DNA from: Herbidospora galbida
GTDB lineage: Bacteria > Actinomycetota > Actinomycetes > Streptosporangiales > Streptosporangiaceae
Direction: 5' to 3'
Assembly: GCF_005233835.1 (NCBI RefSeq)
Contig: NZ_SZQA01000019.1
Span: forward strand, 1-64,000
Length of the DNA stretch: 64,000 nt
The notes beneath the pieces were generated by a model that had not been told where the DNA came from, searched no databases, and saw nothing but the letters and a program-made list of their open reading frames with translations. Both the position numbers and the translations under genes were made by a program. Of the stretch, positions 52,106-63,067 are shown piece by piece (within the stretch, counting starts at the first letter, position 1; the number at the start of each line of letters is the position of its first letter).

Positions 52106-52555
52106 TTACTTCGCCCCTCCGCGCTCGACGAGCATGTTGAAGCTGGTGCAGACGGGCTCGCCGTCGACCGTGGTCACGTCGCCCCGCACGGTGATGAACT
52201 CGTTGCGGCCGACCGAGCGGATCTCGGAGATAGTCGAGGTGCACAGGAGCCGGTCGCCGGCGTAGATCGGCCGGTCGTAGGTGAACCGCTGCTCGCCGTG
52301 GACGACCATCGACCAGTCGAGCCCGAACTCGGGGTCGTTGAGGCCCTCGCCGGCGCCGGCCAGGGCGAAGACGATCGGGAAGGTGGGCGGGGCGACCACG
52401 TCGGGGTGCCCGGCGGCCTTGGCGGCCTCGGCGTCACGGTAGATCGGGTTCGCGTCGCCGATCGCGGCGGCGAACTCTTTGATCTTCAGGCGGCTGACCT
52501 CGTAGGGCGCCGGCGACGAGTACGCCCGCCCAATGAAGTCGCGATTCAACGCCAT
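52106..52555 (-). CDS. hadA: HadA-type dehydratase subunit, non-catalytic
   Basis: 149 residues with the N-terminal MaoC-like fold (FAAAIGDANPIYRD, where the catalytic His position is Tyr). That substitution and the adjacent HadB match the mycobacterial HadAB heterodimer, in which HadA binds the acyl chain. It follows rpmG as in mycobacteria (rpmG2-hadA-hadB), but a 59-bp repeat array separates them here. Confidence 0.85.
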   Translation of the reverse strand: MALNRDFIGRAYSSPAPYEVSRLKIKEFAAAIGDANPIYRDAEAAKAAGHPDVVAPPTFPIVFALAGAGEGLNDPEFGLDWSMVVHGEQRFTYDRPIYAGDRLLCTSTISEIRSVGRNEFITVRGDVTTVDGEPVCTSFNMLVERGGAK

Positions 52556-52701
52556 CGGGGCGCTCCTCGTCGTTGATCAGTGCTGCTGGACGACCAGTTC
52601 TACCGTACGGCGGAACGGGCCGATAACCGAGGAGGTGTCGCCGATGGAAACGCGACTAACCGGCGGCCCTGAGTGGCGTCGCCGGTTTTCGCGTGAGAAG
52701 C

Positions 52702-52937
52702 GAGACGCGAACGGCCGAAGGCCGGTCGTGGCTCGCGCTTTGAACTTGCCCAACAGACAGGAGACGCGAACGGCCGAAGGCCGGTCGTGGCTCGCGCTTT
52801 GAACTTGCCCAACAGACAGGAGACGCGAACGGCCGAAGGCCGGTCGTGGCTCGCGCTTTGAACTTGCCTCACAGACAAGAGACGCGAACGGCCGAAGGCC
52901 GAACGTCGCTCGCGCTGTACATCTGCCTCAAGCACGT
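52702..52937. repeat. 59-bp tandem repeat array, four copies
   Basis: A unit starting GAGACGCGAACGGCCGAAGG repeats with an exact 59-base period at 52702, 52761, 52820 and 52879; the first three are almost identical and the fourth has diverged. Each unit contains an imperfect palindrome around GGCCGAAGGCC with outer GCGAG/CTCGC arms, so it can form a strong hairpin. It lies between rpmG and hadA. A single inverted copy is at 54339-54395. The short open frames across it (peptide RTAEGRSWLAL) are repeat artefacts. Confidence 0.9.
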
Positions 52938-52973
52938 CGCGCCCGCGGCTGGGGGGCCGCCGGGCATCGTGAA

Positions 52974-53138
52974 CTAGCGGGTCTCGCGGTGAGCCTGGTG
53001 AGTCTTGCAGTTCGGGCAGTACTTCTTCAGCTCAAGCCGATCCGGGTCGTTGCGCCGGTTCTTCCGCGTGATGTAGTTGCGGTGCTTGCACTCCTGGCAG
53101 GCCAGCGTGATCTTCGGCCTAACGTCGGTGGCAGCCAC
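52974..53138 (-). CDS. rpmG: 50S ribosomal protein L33
   Basis: 54 residues from a GTG at 53138: [20 protein letters not shown], then [20 protein letters not shown]. Two CxxC pairs make this the zinc-binding form of L33, suggesting it is the zinc-replete paralogue. The longer open frame upstream is not coding. It lies downstream of tRNA-Met. Confidence 0.95.
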   Translation of the reverse strand: MAATDVRPKITLACQECKHRNYITRKNRRNDPDRLELKKYCPNCKTHQAHRETR

Positions 53139-53213
53139 GTGGGAGTGCCTTTCTACGTCTGGGACTACTGGACAACCCGAACCGGTCCCTGTGAAGGGTG
53201 CCCGGAAGGGTAG

Positions 53214-53287
53214 TAGCGGAGGCCGGACTTGAACCGGCGACACAACGATTATGAGCCGTTTGCTCTGCCTGACTGAGCTACTCCGCC
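53214..53287 (-). tRNA. tRNA-Met (CAT)
   Basis: A 74-base cloverleaf on the minus strand: acceptor GGCGGAG, D-loop AGCTCAGTCAGGCAGAGC, anticodon loop CTCATAA (anticodon CAT), T-arm GCCGGTTCAAGTCCGGC. The first acceptor pair is G-T, and the D-arm fits an elongator Met tRNA rather than the initiator. CCA is not encoded. Confidence 0.93.
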
Positions 53288-53372
53288 TGGAGGCCGACCA
53301 AAACTGACCGGCCACGCAAGGATACCCGACCCATGCGAGTGCCACACACGCGGTATTTCGCCGGGGAACGGG

Positions 53373-53400
53373 TTTGAGAATTCACGGGTGAATCCTCAAA
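53373..53400. repeat. Inverted repeat between the two tRNA genes
   Basis: TTTGAGAATTCAC and GTGAATCCTCAAA form a 13-base inverted repeat with one mismatch and a two-base loop. It lies between tRNA-Thr (upstream) and tRNA-Met. It could be a processing or termination signal, or an operator. Confidence 0.5.
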
Positions 53401-53481
53401 TCACTTTCGCGGGGATTGGTTTTTCACCCGCCAAGCCAAAAGCCCCACCCGAATTCATCGGATAGGACCTGTTGGCTTTGG

Positions 53482-53554
53482 AGCCCCCAAACGGAATCGA
53501 ACCGTTGACCTTCTCCTTACCATGGAGACGCTCTGCCGACTGAGCTATAGGGGC
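53482..53554 (-). tRNA. tRNA-Thr (GGT)
   Basis: A 73-base cloverleaf on the minus strand: acceptor GCCCCTA, D-arm AGCTCAGTCGGCAGAGC, anticodon loop ATGGTAA (anticodon GGT), T-arm ACGGTTCGATTCCGT. CCA is not encoded. It is upstream of tRNA-Met and rpmG, all on the same strand. Confidence 0.93.
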
Positions 53555-53635
53555 GGGCCCGGTGTTCGCTCTCGCGCTCCCGGACAGGTAAACCATACAC
53601 GTCCCCCGCAGTGGATGCGAAATCCAATCGGACGG

Positions 53636-54073
53636 CTATGGGGTCTGGAGTGTCCCGACGAGGTCGGCGCCCTGTTCCTGGGCCGACTGCACGTCGTCGG
53701 GCTCGATGGAGTAGCTGGTGAAGTAGGTGCGGCCGGCCTTGCCGACGGGCGTCGTGAGGGTGATCTTCGCCTCGTAGGGCCGCTCCAGGCAGTCGGGCAG
53801 GCACCAGCTCCCGGTCAGCTTGCCCCGGCCCACCGCGGTGTCTGGACCCCACTTGTCCCACAGGAGCTTGTTCATGGTGGAGAACTCGGAGATGACCAGG
53901 TCAGCAGGCTTCTGGGCGGGTGAGCCCTGTTCGTCGCCGAAGAAGTTCAGCACGTAGACGTCCTGAGCCGACGATGTGGACGCGGGAGGCGGCGTCGGGC
54001 TCGGGATGCCGTCGGGCGCGGAGCCGCAGGCGACGAGCGCGACGCAGAAGGCGAGCACAGTGACCAGGCGCAT
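53636..54073 (-). CDS. Small lipoprotein of unknown function
   Basis: 145 residues. A signal peptide with the lipobox LVAC (Cys at about 16), a Pro/Ser/Thr-rich spacer, then a domain with one Cys pair in TGSWCLPDCLERPYEAKITL, likely a disulfide. It would sit on the outer face of the membrane. I do not recognise the family. Confidence 0.78.
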   Translation of the reverse strand: MRLVTVLAFCVALVACGSAPDGIPSPTPPPASTSSAQDVYVLNFFGDEQGSPAQKPADLVISEFSTMNKLLWDKWGPDTAVGRGKLTGSWCLPDCLERPYEAKITLTTPVGKAGRTYFTSYSIEPDDVQSAQEQGADLVGTLQTP

Positions 54074-54126
54074 GTCTCGACGGTAAACGGCCGGGTCGGG
54101 AAATCACCGTTACCTGGGGGTGTTTG

Positions 54127-54306
54127 TTATGGCCGCAGCGAGACGACTTCGCAGAGGTCGGCCAGGTCGACGAAGCGGGCGACCTCGTCGACGGAGAAGC
54201 AGTCGGCGAGGTGGCGGCCATGCCGTTCGACGCGGAGCACTTGACGGTCACCGAACAACCCGGGCACGATCGCGTAGCCGTCGGGCCCCACCCATCGACT
54301 CCTCAT
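54127..54306 (-). CDS. Small hypothetical protein
   Basis: 59 residues from ATG 54306 (MRSRWVGPDGYAIVPGLFGD at the start, DEVARFVDLADLCEVVSLRP at the end). The ending resembles that of short actinobacterial proteins with a 'DEVARHVDLADL' type tail, otherwise unidentified. It lies just upstream of the lipoprotein gene on the same strand. No strong ribosome binding site was seen. Confidence 0.6.
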   Translation of the reverse strand: MRSRWVGPDGYAIVPGLFGDRQVLRVERHGRHLADCFSVDEVARFVDLADLCEVVSLRP

Positions 54307-54338
54307 AGCCCGACAAACTAGCGCCCCACACCGTCACT

Positions 54339-54395
54339 TTGGGCAGATTCGCAACGCGAGCCACGACCGGCCTTCGGCCGTCCGCGTCTCGCTTT
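54339..54395 (-). repeat. Dispersed inverted copy of the 59-bp repeat
   Basis: Read on the minus strand this matches the 52702-52937 unit over about 54 bases, including AAGCGAGACGCG, GGCCGAAGGCCGGTCGTGGC and TGCCCAA. It shows the element is dispersed rather than just locally duplicated, like a bacterial interspersed (REP-type) hairpin. Confidence 0.85.
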
Positions 54396-54462
54396 TCGCC
54401 CCACCGGCCACACCAAGTCGACCCCAGGTCTCCGCTAAGTACCGGGGCGCATCGTCGGAGGC

Positions 54463-55080
54463 ATGACGACCCCCGATCTGACCGGCATCCGGATCATCCA
54501 CCGGGCCATGCGCGGCGACCTGCACCGTCTGGTCGCCCTCACCGAGCACCTCGCCGCCACCACGCCCACGCGGGCGAAGGCGATCGCCCACTTCGTGGGC
54601 CGGATCACCCACACCATCCACCAGCACCACACGCGCGAGGACGAGATCGTGTGGCCGCTGATCGAGCGGTCGGCGGGCGCCGCGGCCGACCTGTCCGACC
54701 TGACCGAGGACCATTCGCTGCTCGACCCGCTGCTGAACGAGGCCGACGCCGCCGCGAACGCCTTCGCCGCCGGCGGCGACGCCAAACCCCTCCACCTGGC
54801 CCTGAAGCGCCTCTCGGAGCTCCTCGACGAGCACATCGAGGAGGAGGAGCGGCGGATCTTCCCGGTCGTCCTCCAGTACGTCACCGAGAAGGACTGGGCC
54901 GACGCCGAGACGAAGATCCGCAAGGGCGGCGACATCCGCTTCGACCTGTGCTGGATCGGCCAGTACGCCACCCCCGAGGAGATGGCGCGCATCAGGAAGA
55001 TGGGCGGCCCCGTGGTCGCCCTGATGCTGGCCCTGCTGCGCCCCGGTCACCGGCGGCGGCAGCGGCTCATCTTCGGGTGA
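54463..55080 (+). CDS. Hemerythrin HHE-domain protein
   Basis: 205 residues. The HHE pattern is HRAMRGDLHRL, HTIHQHHTREDEIVWPLIE, LTEDHSLLDPL and ELLDEHIEEEERRIFP, providing the His/Glu/Asp ligands for a di-iron centre. These proteins bind oxygen, NO or metals. The start is an ATG with no strong ribosome binding site. Its 3' end overlaps the convergent SARP gene by 14 bases. Confidence 0.87.
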   Translation: MTTPDLTGIRIIHRAMRGDLHRLVALTEHLAATTPTRAKAIAHFVGRITHTIHQHHTREDEIVWPLIERSAGAAADLSDLTEDHSLLDPLLNEADAAANAFAAGGDAKPLHLALKRLSELLDEHIEEEERRIFPVVLQYVTEKDWADAETKIRKGGDIRFDLCWIGQYATPEEMARIRKMGGPVVALMLALLRPGHRRRQRLIFG

Positions 55081-58000
55081 GCGCCTCCCGTGCCTTGTCC
55101 GCCCAGAACGCCGACCCGACCCTCTCGGCGACCTCGACGGCGGCCGCGTAGTGGCTCCGCGCGGCCGTCTCGTCGCCCAGGTAGCGGGCCAGCTCGCCGA
55201 GGAAGTGGTCGACCGGCCCGTGGGTGATCGAGCCGCTGGCCAGCCCCGCCATCTCACCGGCCAGCGGCGTCAGCTGCGCGTACGTCTGCCGGACGCCCTC
55301 GCTGTGGTCGAGGGCCATGGCGGTCTGCGCCCGCATCGTCAGCACGAGCGACTGGTAGACGCCCGGGAAGGGCAGCTCGTCGGGCCGCCAGCGGGCCCGG
55401 GCCTCCTCGATCCGCCCGGCTGCCACCAGCGCCCGCGAGTAGATCTCGTGGACGGTGTCCAGGTCCTTCCAGACGGCCTCGTACTCGTCCATGAGCGTGC
55501 CGATGTCGCCGCGGGTGATCCCGATGGCCAGCCGGGCCATCAGGCCGTAGGCGAGCGCGTTGCCGTCGCCGATGGCGGCGAGCTGCGCGGCCAGCGCGGC
55601 GGCGGCCTGTTCTGCCTCGTCGAAGCGGCCCTCGATGTAGAGGTCGATCGAGTCGAGCAGGGCGAAGACGCCCAGCAGGTGGGTGAACTGGCCGCTGGTC
55701 GAGCTGCCGGTGGCCAGCGCGGCGTAGTGGCGGGCCTCGGCCCGGTCGCCCCGGGAGAGCGCCACCATGATCTTCATGTAACGGGCCAGCGTGAGGTATC
55801 CCTGCAGCCCATGGGCCTCGGCCACCTCGATCACGTCGTCGGCCAGCCGGTCGAGCCGCGCGCTCTTGCCCGCGTGGACGCAGGCCCAGTAGCGCGCGTT
55901 GTAGGCCATGCACAGCAGCAGCGGATCGCCGAGCCCCTTGGCGATCTCGATCGCCTCCGTGCTGTCACGCTCGAGCCGCTCGCCGCCGTAGGGCTCGGTC
56001 TCGTTGCACAGGGCCACGAGCAGGCGGCACCGCGTCTCGCCCTCCGAGCCGGGTAGCACGTCGTGGATGGCCTCGACCATGTCGTGGTCGAGGACGTGCT
56101 CGGTGACGATGCTCCAGATCAGCGGCACGTCGATCGCGGTGATCAGGCGGATCGTGGCGGCCCGGTCGCCGAGGCGGCGGGCCAGCGGCAGGGCCTCGCT
56201 CCGCAGCCTCTTGGCGGCGTTGACGTCGCCTGCGTGCGCGAGGGCGGAGACCAGGCGGCACTGGAGGTCGAGCCGGCGTTCGTCTTCGGGGGCGATCTCG
56301 ACGGCGCCGCTGAGGAGGGTGACGGCCTCGCGGTGGGCGTACAGGGAAGTGGCCTTCTCCGCGGCCTTGGCCGCGTAGGAGACGGCGCGGGCGGCGGTCG
56401 CGGCGGTCGCGGCGGCCAGCGCGTGGTGGGCCAGCGCGCCCGTGTCGCCCGGCCGGGTCGCCTCCAGCGCCTCGACGACCTTGCCGTGCAGCCGGGTGCG
56501 GCGCAACCGGGGGATGTCCTCGTAGAGGGTCTCCCTGACCAGCACGTGGGCGAACCTGACCTGGCCCGGGTGCGGCTCGGTGAGCAGCCCCGACAGCACC
56601 CCGGCCTCCAGCCCGTCGAGCACGGTGTCCTCGTCGGCGTCCCGCATCGCGATCAGCACGTCGGCGTCGGCGTCGCGGCCGACGACGGCGGCGTCCCGAA
56701 GCGTGGTCTGCGCGGTGGCGGGCAGGCGGGCGATGCGCCGCCGGATGACGTCACGCACGCCCGGAGGCAGCCGGTAGACGGCCGTCATGCCTTCGGCGGC
56801 GAGCAGCCGCGCGGTCTCGGAGACGAACAGCGGGTTCCCGCCGGTCCGCTCGCTGAGCACGGCCAGCGTGGCCGGGCCGATGGAGACGCCCGAACGGTCG
56901 AGGACCAACCGGGCGACGTCGTCGGGCCCCAGCCCTTCGAGGGTGAGGTGCTCGGCGGTCTGCGCGGCCAGCGCGGCGCCGGTGGCCATCAGGTCGGTGG
57001 TCGTCTCGTCGGACCGGTGGGTGAGCAGCACCATGACCGGCGTGCCGGCCAGCCGGGTGGCCAGATGGCGCAGCAGATGCAGGGTCTCGTCGTCGGCCCG
57101 GTGCACGTCCTCCAGCACGACCAGCAGCGGCGCGGTCAGCTCGGCCAGGTAGTCGCCGACCGCGCGGGCCAGCCAGAACTGCCCGACCGGCTCGGCGTCG
57201 TCGGCCAGCAACGGCGCGAGCTTGGGCAGCAGGGCGGGCGCCGGCGGCCGGGCCGGCACGAGGCTCCGCAGCACCTCCGACCATGCCCAGGCGGGCGGCA
57301 CGCCGCCGACGGTCTCCGGGCAGCGGCCCGCCGCGGTCGCCCAGCCGCGCGCCTGGAGCGCCTTGGCGAGGGCGGCGGCCACGGTCGACTTCCCCGACCC
57401 GGCGTCTCCCCCGAGCCACGCCACCCGGAACCCGGTCATGGCCTGCTCGGCGGCCCGGGTGAGCCGGTCGAGCTCGGCCTGCCGGCCGATGATCTCCTTC
57501 TCGGCCTCCCGCGCCGGGGTGACCCTGATCGGCTCGGGCGGCGGCGTGAACTGCAGGGTCTCGGTCTGGTGGAGGATGTCGGACTCGAGCGTCCGCAGCG
57601 CGGGCCCGGGATCGACGCCGAGTTCCTCGGCGAGGGTCTCGCGGGTACGCCGGATCACCGCCAGCGCCTCGGGCTGCCGTCCGGCCCGGTAGTAGGCCAG
57701 CGCGAGCAGCCGGACGGCGTTCTCCCTGAGCGGGTGGGCCGTGACGTGCCGGTCGAGCTCGGCCACGATCTCGGCGTGCCGCCCCAGCGCGATGGCCGCC
57801 TCGACGCGGTATTCGACCGCGACCAGCCGGAGCTCGTCGAGCTGCGCCGCCTCGGCGACCGCCCACTCCTCGTCGGCGAACTCGGCGAAGGCCGGGCCGG
57901 TCCAGAGGGCCAGGGCGTCGTCGAGCAGCCTGATGCGCTCGTTCGGGTCGTTCTTGGCGACCGCCTCGTCGACCAGCCTGGGAAACCACCAGGCGTCGAC

Positions 58001-58306
58001 GGCCTCTGGCTTCAGCTGGAGCCGATAGCCCGGCGGCGCCGAGACGATGACCGTGGCCGGGGTGCGGGGCGCCCGGCCGGGTTCGAGGATCCTGCGCAGG
58101 TTCGAGATGTAGACCTGCAACGCGCCGAGCGCCTTCGGCGGCGGCTGCTCCCGCCACAGGTCTTCGATGAACCGATCGGCCGACACGATGTGCCCGCCCT
58201 CGGCGACCAGCCGGGCCACCACCGCCCGCTGAAGGAACGTTCCCAGCTCAACCGAGGCGTCTCCGACGGAAGCCGTCAGCTGCCCCAAAACCCGCAATCG
58301 CACCAT
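55067..58306 (-). CDS. AfsR/SARP-type regulator with ATPase and TPR domains
   Basis: 1079 residues. An OmpR-like DNA-binding domain (about 1-95, MVRLRVLGQLTASVGDASVE), a bacterial transcriptional activation domain (about 98-245), an AAA ATPase (Walker A LGGDAGSGKSTVAAAL, Walker B LLVVLEDVHRADDE), and a long helical repeat tail. This is the AfsR-like layout of activators of specialised metabolism. The ATG at 58306 starts the conserved domain. Seven bases separate it from the small gene at 58314. Its target is unknown; no biosynthetic cluster is adjacent. Confidence 0.9.
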   Translation of the reverse strand: MVRLRVLGQLTASVGDASVELGTFLQRAVVARLVAEGGHIVSADRFIEDLWREQPPPKALGALQVYISNLRRILEPGRAPRTPATVIVSAPPGYRLQLKPEAVDAWWFPRLVDEAVAKNDPNERIRLLDDALALWTGPAFAEFADEEWAVAEAAQLDELRLVAVEYRVEAAIALGRHAEIVAELDRHVTAHPLRENAVRLLALAYYRAGRQPEALAVIRRTRETLAEELGVDPGPALRTLESDILHQTETLQFTPPPEPIRVTPAREAEKEIIGRQAELDRLTRAAEQAMTGFRVAWLGGDAGSGKSTVAAALAKALQARGWATAAGRCPETVGGVPPAWAWSEVLRSLVPARPPAPALLPKLAPLLADDAEPVGQFWLARAVGDYLAELTAPLLVVLEDVHRADDETLHLLRHLATRLAGTPVMVLLTHRSDETTTDLMATGAALAAQTAEHLTLEGLGPDDVARLVLDRSGVSIGPATLAVLSERTGGNPLFVSETARLLAAEGMTAVYRLPPGVRDVIRRRIARLPATAQTTLRDAAVVGRDADADVLIAMRDADEDTVLDGLEAGVLSGLLTEPHPGQVRFAHVLVRETLYEDIPRLRRTRLHGKVVEALEATRPGDTGALAHHALAAATAATAARAVSYAAKAAEKATSLYAHREAVTLLSGAVEIAPEDERRLDLQCRLVSALAHAGDVNAAKRLRSEALPLARRLGDRAATIRLITAIDVPLIWSIVTEHVLDHDMVEAIHDVLPGSEGETRCRLLVALCNETEPYGGERLERDSTEAIEIAKGLGDPLLLCMAYNARYWACVHAGKSARLDRLADDVIEVAEAHGLQGYLTLARYMKIMVALSRGDRAEARHYAALATGSSTSGQFTHLLGVFALLDSIDLYIEGRFDEAEQAAAALAAQLAAIGDGNALAYGLMARLAIGITRGDIGTLMDEYEAVWKDLDTVHEIYSRALVAAGRIEEARARWRPDELPFPGVYQSLVLTMRAQTAMALDHSEGVRQTYAQLTPLAGEMAGLASGSITHGPVDHFLGELARYLGDETAARSHYAAAVEVAERVGSAFWADKAREALTRR

Positions 58307-58313
58307 GATGCCG

Positions 58314-58499
58314 TCATTGTCGCGGGATCCACTCGACGGATACACCCCTGCTGCGGCGCGCTTTTTCGAGCACTTCGTCGGCCGGGCGCCCTTGGGCCCA
58401 GCGACGGGCGTAAGGGGCCGCCTCGACGACCACGCCGTCACTGACGACCAGCCCGAACGTCGCCTTCGCTGTCGACCACCAGATGAGCCCGTCGCGCAT
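58314..58499 (-). CDS. Small conserved-type hypothetical protein
   Basis: 61 residues: MRDGLIWWSTAKATFGLVVS, then DGVVVEAAPYARRWAQGR, ending SVEWIPRQ. The WWST-x-FGL plus 'APYARRWAQGR' pattern recurs in short actinobacterial proteins of unknown function. Its stop is seven bases upstream of the SARP start, so it is probably cotranscribed with the regulator. Confidence 0.65.
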   Translation of the reverse strand: MRDGLIWWSTAKATFGLVVSDGVVVEAAPYARRWAQGRPADEVLEKARRSRGVSVEWIPRQ

Positions 58500-58536
58500 A
58501 CGTGGACCCTAGGAGCCGCCACCGACAGAAAGGCCC

Positions 58537-58868
58537 ATGGCTCGCAGGAGCCCCGCGCGTGTCCGTCTTTTCGACGAGCCCACGCCCCACCTGCCCGGCC
58601 TGACGCACCGTGGCCGCATCGCCCTCGCCCTGCTGGAGCGCGACCGGTTCCATCCGGGAGCGGTCTCCGACGCCTACCAGGGGTGGCAGAACCTCATCCA
58701 CGACCTTTACCGACGCCTGTTCGACCCCGCCTTCGGCTGCGGCTACATCATCTGCTGTCCGGACATGTCGGAAGTGAACGCCATCCTCCACGCGGCCCTG
58801 GCCGTCCTGCCGCCACCGACGCCAAGCGGCTGCGAAAACGGCTCAGGGAGTTCGCCGAGTCGTGGTGA
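58537..58868 (+). pseudogene. Hypothetical protein, frameshifted near the C-terminus
   Basis: The frame from ATG 58537 (MARRSPARVRLFDEPTPHLP) is coherent for about 92 residues, to LHAALAVLP, then turns into low-grade sequence. The continuation in another frame, ATDAKRLRKRLREFAESW and a stop at 58868, looks like the natural ending. A one-base deletion in the C-rich stretch near 58810 would explain it. It may be a true mutation or a sequencing error. Function unknown; the Cys pair in CGYIICCPD might bind metal. The intact part would be about 110 residues. Confidence 0.6.
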
Positions 58869-58870
58869 GG

Positions 58871-60091
58871 CTACGGGAGGGCGAAGCCCAGGCCGTGGGC
58901 GCCGGACGTGCTCAGTCTGAGCCGCTGGAGGCCGGTGTAGTTCCCGTTCGGGAGCACGTGGACCTGACCGACCGCGTAGACGCCCGGAACCCCGGCGACC
59001 AGGTCGGGCTTCCTGTCGCCGACGACGTCGGCGACGGTCAGCGCCGCGCCGAACCCGGTCTCATAGTTCTCCTTCTGCAGAGTCCGGGCGGGCTTGGTCG
59101 TGACTCCCCCGGCGCTCCCCTTGTAGACCTCGACCCAGTCGTGGTTGTCGGCCGCGACGTGGACGGCCAGATCGGCGCGGCCGTCTCCGACCAGGTCACC
59201 GATGGCGAGGTTGCCCGGAAAATTGGAGAAGGACAGTGTCTGGGGCGCCCTCACGCCGCTTCCCAGACTCCGGTGGACGAGCACCTGTTCGCCGGTCGCC
59301 AGCACGACGTCGGCCTTGCCGTCGCCGGTCAGCTCACCCGCGGCGATGTCGAAGACGTCGCGCCGGGCCGGTTCGAACGACCAGGCCCGCGCTGTCGACA
59401 GACCGCTCGCCGACCCCGGGATCACGGTGATCCGCTGCGGACCGGTCGGCTCCGGGTAGGCGGGCCGGAAGTTCGCGGCCACCAGATCGGGCCGCCTGTC
59501 ACCGGTGACGTCGCCGACCGCCAGCACCGCGCCGAACATCGCCGCGCCGTTCTTGAGCGTGCCGGATTTCGTCAGCCCCTTGCCGCCGCCCTTGAAGACG
59601 ACGATTTCCCTGTTTCCCTGGACGACGGCGTCACCATAGCCGTCGCCGTTGAAATCGGCGGCCTTCATGGCTGCGCCGGTGATCGGCCAGACGAACGACT
59701 TGCTGAATTTCAGGCCGGTGGACGATCCCCGGAAGACGACGACTTTCTTCCGGGCCGACGCGATGACGTCGGAATAGCCGTCACGGTCGAAATCGGCGGT
59801 CGCGAGGACCCGGCCGAGATTCTCCTTCGCGACCGGCTTGGACGAAGTGGCGATCCGGGCCTTGGCCGACACCTTGGCGCCGCCGAACCAGACGACGACG
59901 GCGCCGGCGTCGGACTTGCCGCCGGCTCTGAGCAGGTGAGCGCCCGCGATGACGTCGGCCCGGCCGTCGCCGTCGACGTCACCGGGAAGCGCGGGGCGCT
60001 TCTTGGGGGCGGCGTCGGCCGGGGCTGCGACCAGAGTGACCCCGGCCGCGAGGGCGACACCGGCGGCCAGGCCTTTTCTCCACAACGTCAT
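58871..60091 (-). CDS. Secreted FG-GAP/VCBS repeat protein
   Basis: 406 residues. A signal peptide (MTLWRKGLAAGVALAAGVTL, cleaved near ADAAP) and about seven calcium-type repeats (for example DVDGDGRADVI, DFDRDGYSDVI, DFNGDGYGDA, ELTGDGKADV, DLVGDGRADL). These build a beta-propeller like that of integrin alpha chains. The ATG at 60091 starts the signal peptide. Extracellular; ligand unknown. Confidence 0.85.
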   Translation of the reverse strand: MTLWRKGLAAGVALAAGVTLVAAPADAAPKKRPALPGDVDGDGRADVIAGAHLLRAGGKSDAGAVVVWFGGAKVSAKARIATSSKPVAKENLGRVLATADFDRDGYSDVIASARKKVVVFRGSSTGLKFSKSFVWPITGAAMKAADFNGDGYGDAVVQGNREIVVFKGGGKGLTKSGTLKNGAAMFGAVLAVGDVTGDRRPDLVAANFRPAYPEPTGPQRITVIPGSASGLSTARAWSFEPARRDVFDIAAGELTGDGKADVVLATGEQVLVHRSLGSGVRAPQTLSFSNFPGNLAIGDLVGDGRADLAVHVAADNHDWVEVYKGSAGGVTTKPARTLQKENYETGFGAALTVADVVGDRKPDLVAGVPGVYAVGQVHVLPNGNYTGLQRLRLSTSGAHGLGFALP

Positions 60092-60182
60092 ATATACAAA
60101 GACGTCTGATTCGAAAAAATGGTTGGCGGCAGGACCCACTCGATTTCGATCGAACGCCATTTGCGCACACTTGGCGCCATTT

Positions 60183-62540
<2,358 letters not shown>

Positions 62541-62595
62541 GGTGTCTCCCTGGCTCTCGACCGCTTCGAGGGTACGTGCCGCGACCGACGTTTTC

Positions 62596-62934
62596 TCACC
62601 GGTCCTGGATGAGACCGAGGACGTTCCCGTGGGGGTCGACGACGGTGGCGACGAGACGGCCGCCGCCGACGTCCTTGGGCGAGGACTTGAGGGTGGCCCC
62701 GGCGGCGGTGACCTCGGCGATCTTGGCCTCGATGTCCGGGACGTGCCAGTGGGCGAGCGGCGAGGTCATGTCGCTGTTGGGGACCAGGCCGATCTGCTGG
62801 CCCTCGCTCTCGTAACCGACGTAGTAGGGCGAGTCGGCCGTCGGCTCGACGCCGAGGAGGGCGGTGTAGACGGCCTTGGCGGCGGTGAGGTCGGTGACGG
62901 GGTGCAGAACGGTCTTGATGCCCTGGACGGTCAT
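62596..62934 (-). CDS. VOC (glyoxalase-fold) protein
   Basis: 112 residues with one VOC fold: MTVQGIKTVLHPVTDLTAAK, then YYVGYESEGQQIGLVPNSD and VVDPHGNVLGLIQDR. This superfamily contains glyoxalases, dioxygenases and antibiotic-binding resistance proteins. It begins 55 bases upstream of the UvrA-like gene on the same strand; the pair could form a small resistance operon. AAAGGAT lies before the ATG. Confidence 0.85.
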   Translation of the reverse strand: MTVQGIKTVLHPVTDLTAAKAVYTALLGVEPTADSPYYVGYESEGQQIGLVPNSDMTSPLAHWHVPDIEAKIAEVTAAGATLKSSPKDVGGGRLVATVVDPHGNVLGLIQDR

Positions 62935-63067
62935 GGCCGGATCCTTTTCGGTGGGGATGTTTACGCAGCTCACGCTATCGGCGGCCACGATGATCCCGCT
63001 TCTCCGATCCTGACCGGTTCGGGACTGCCCGCACAGAGCCCGGCGTTCCACCTGAAAGGGGGTAGAC

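Noticed and set aside
52533-52935. Short open frames across the 59-bp repeats giving RTAEGRSWLAL-type peptides
   Set aside because: The peptide repeats only because the DNA unit repeats and is open in several frames; no ribosome binding site or family.
52702-52937. CRISPR array
   Set aside because: The period is 59 with the whole unit conserved and no variable spacers, and there are no cas genes.
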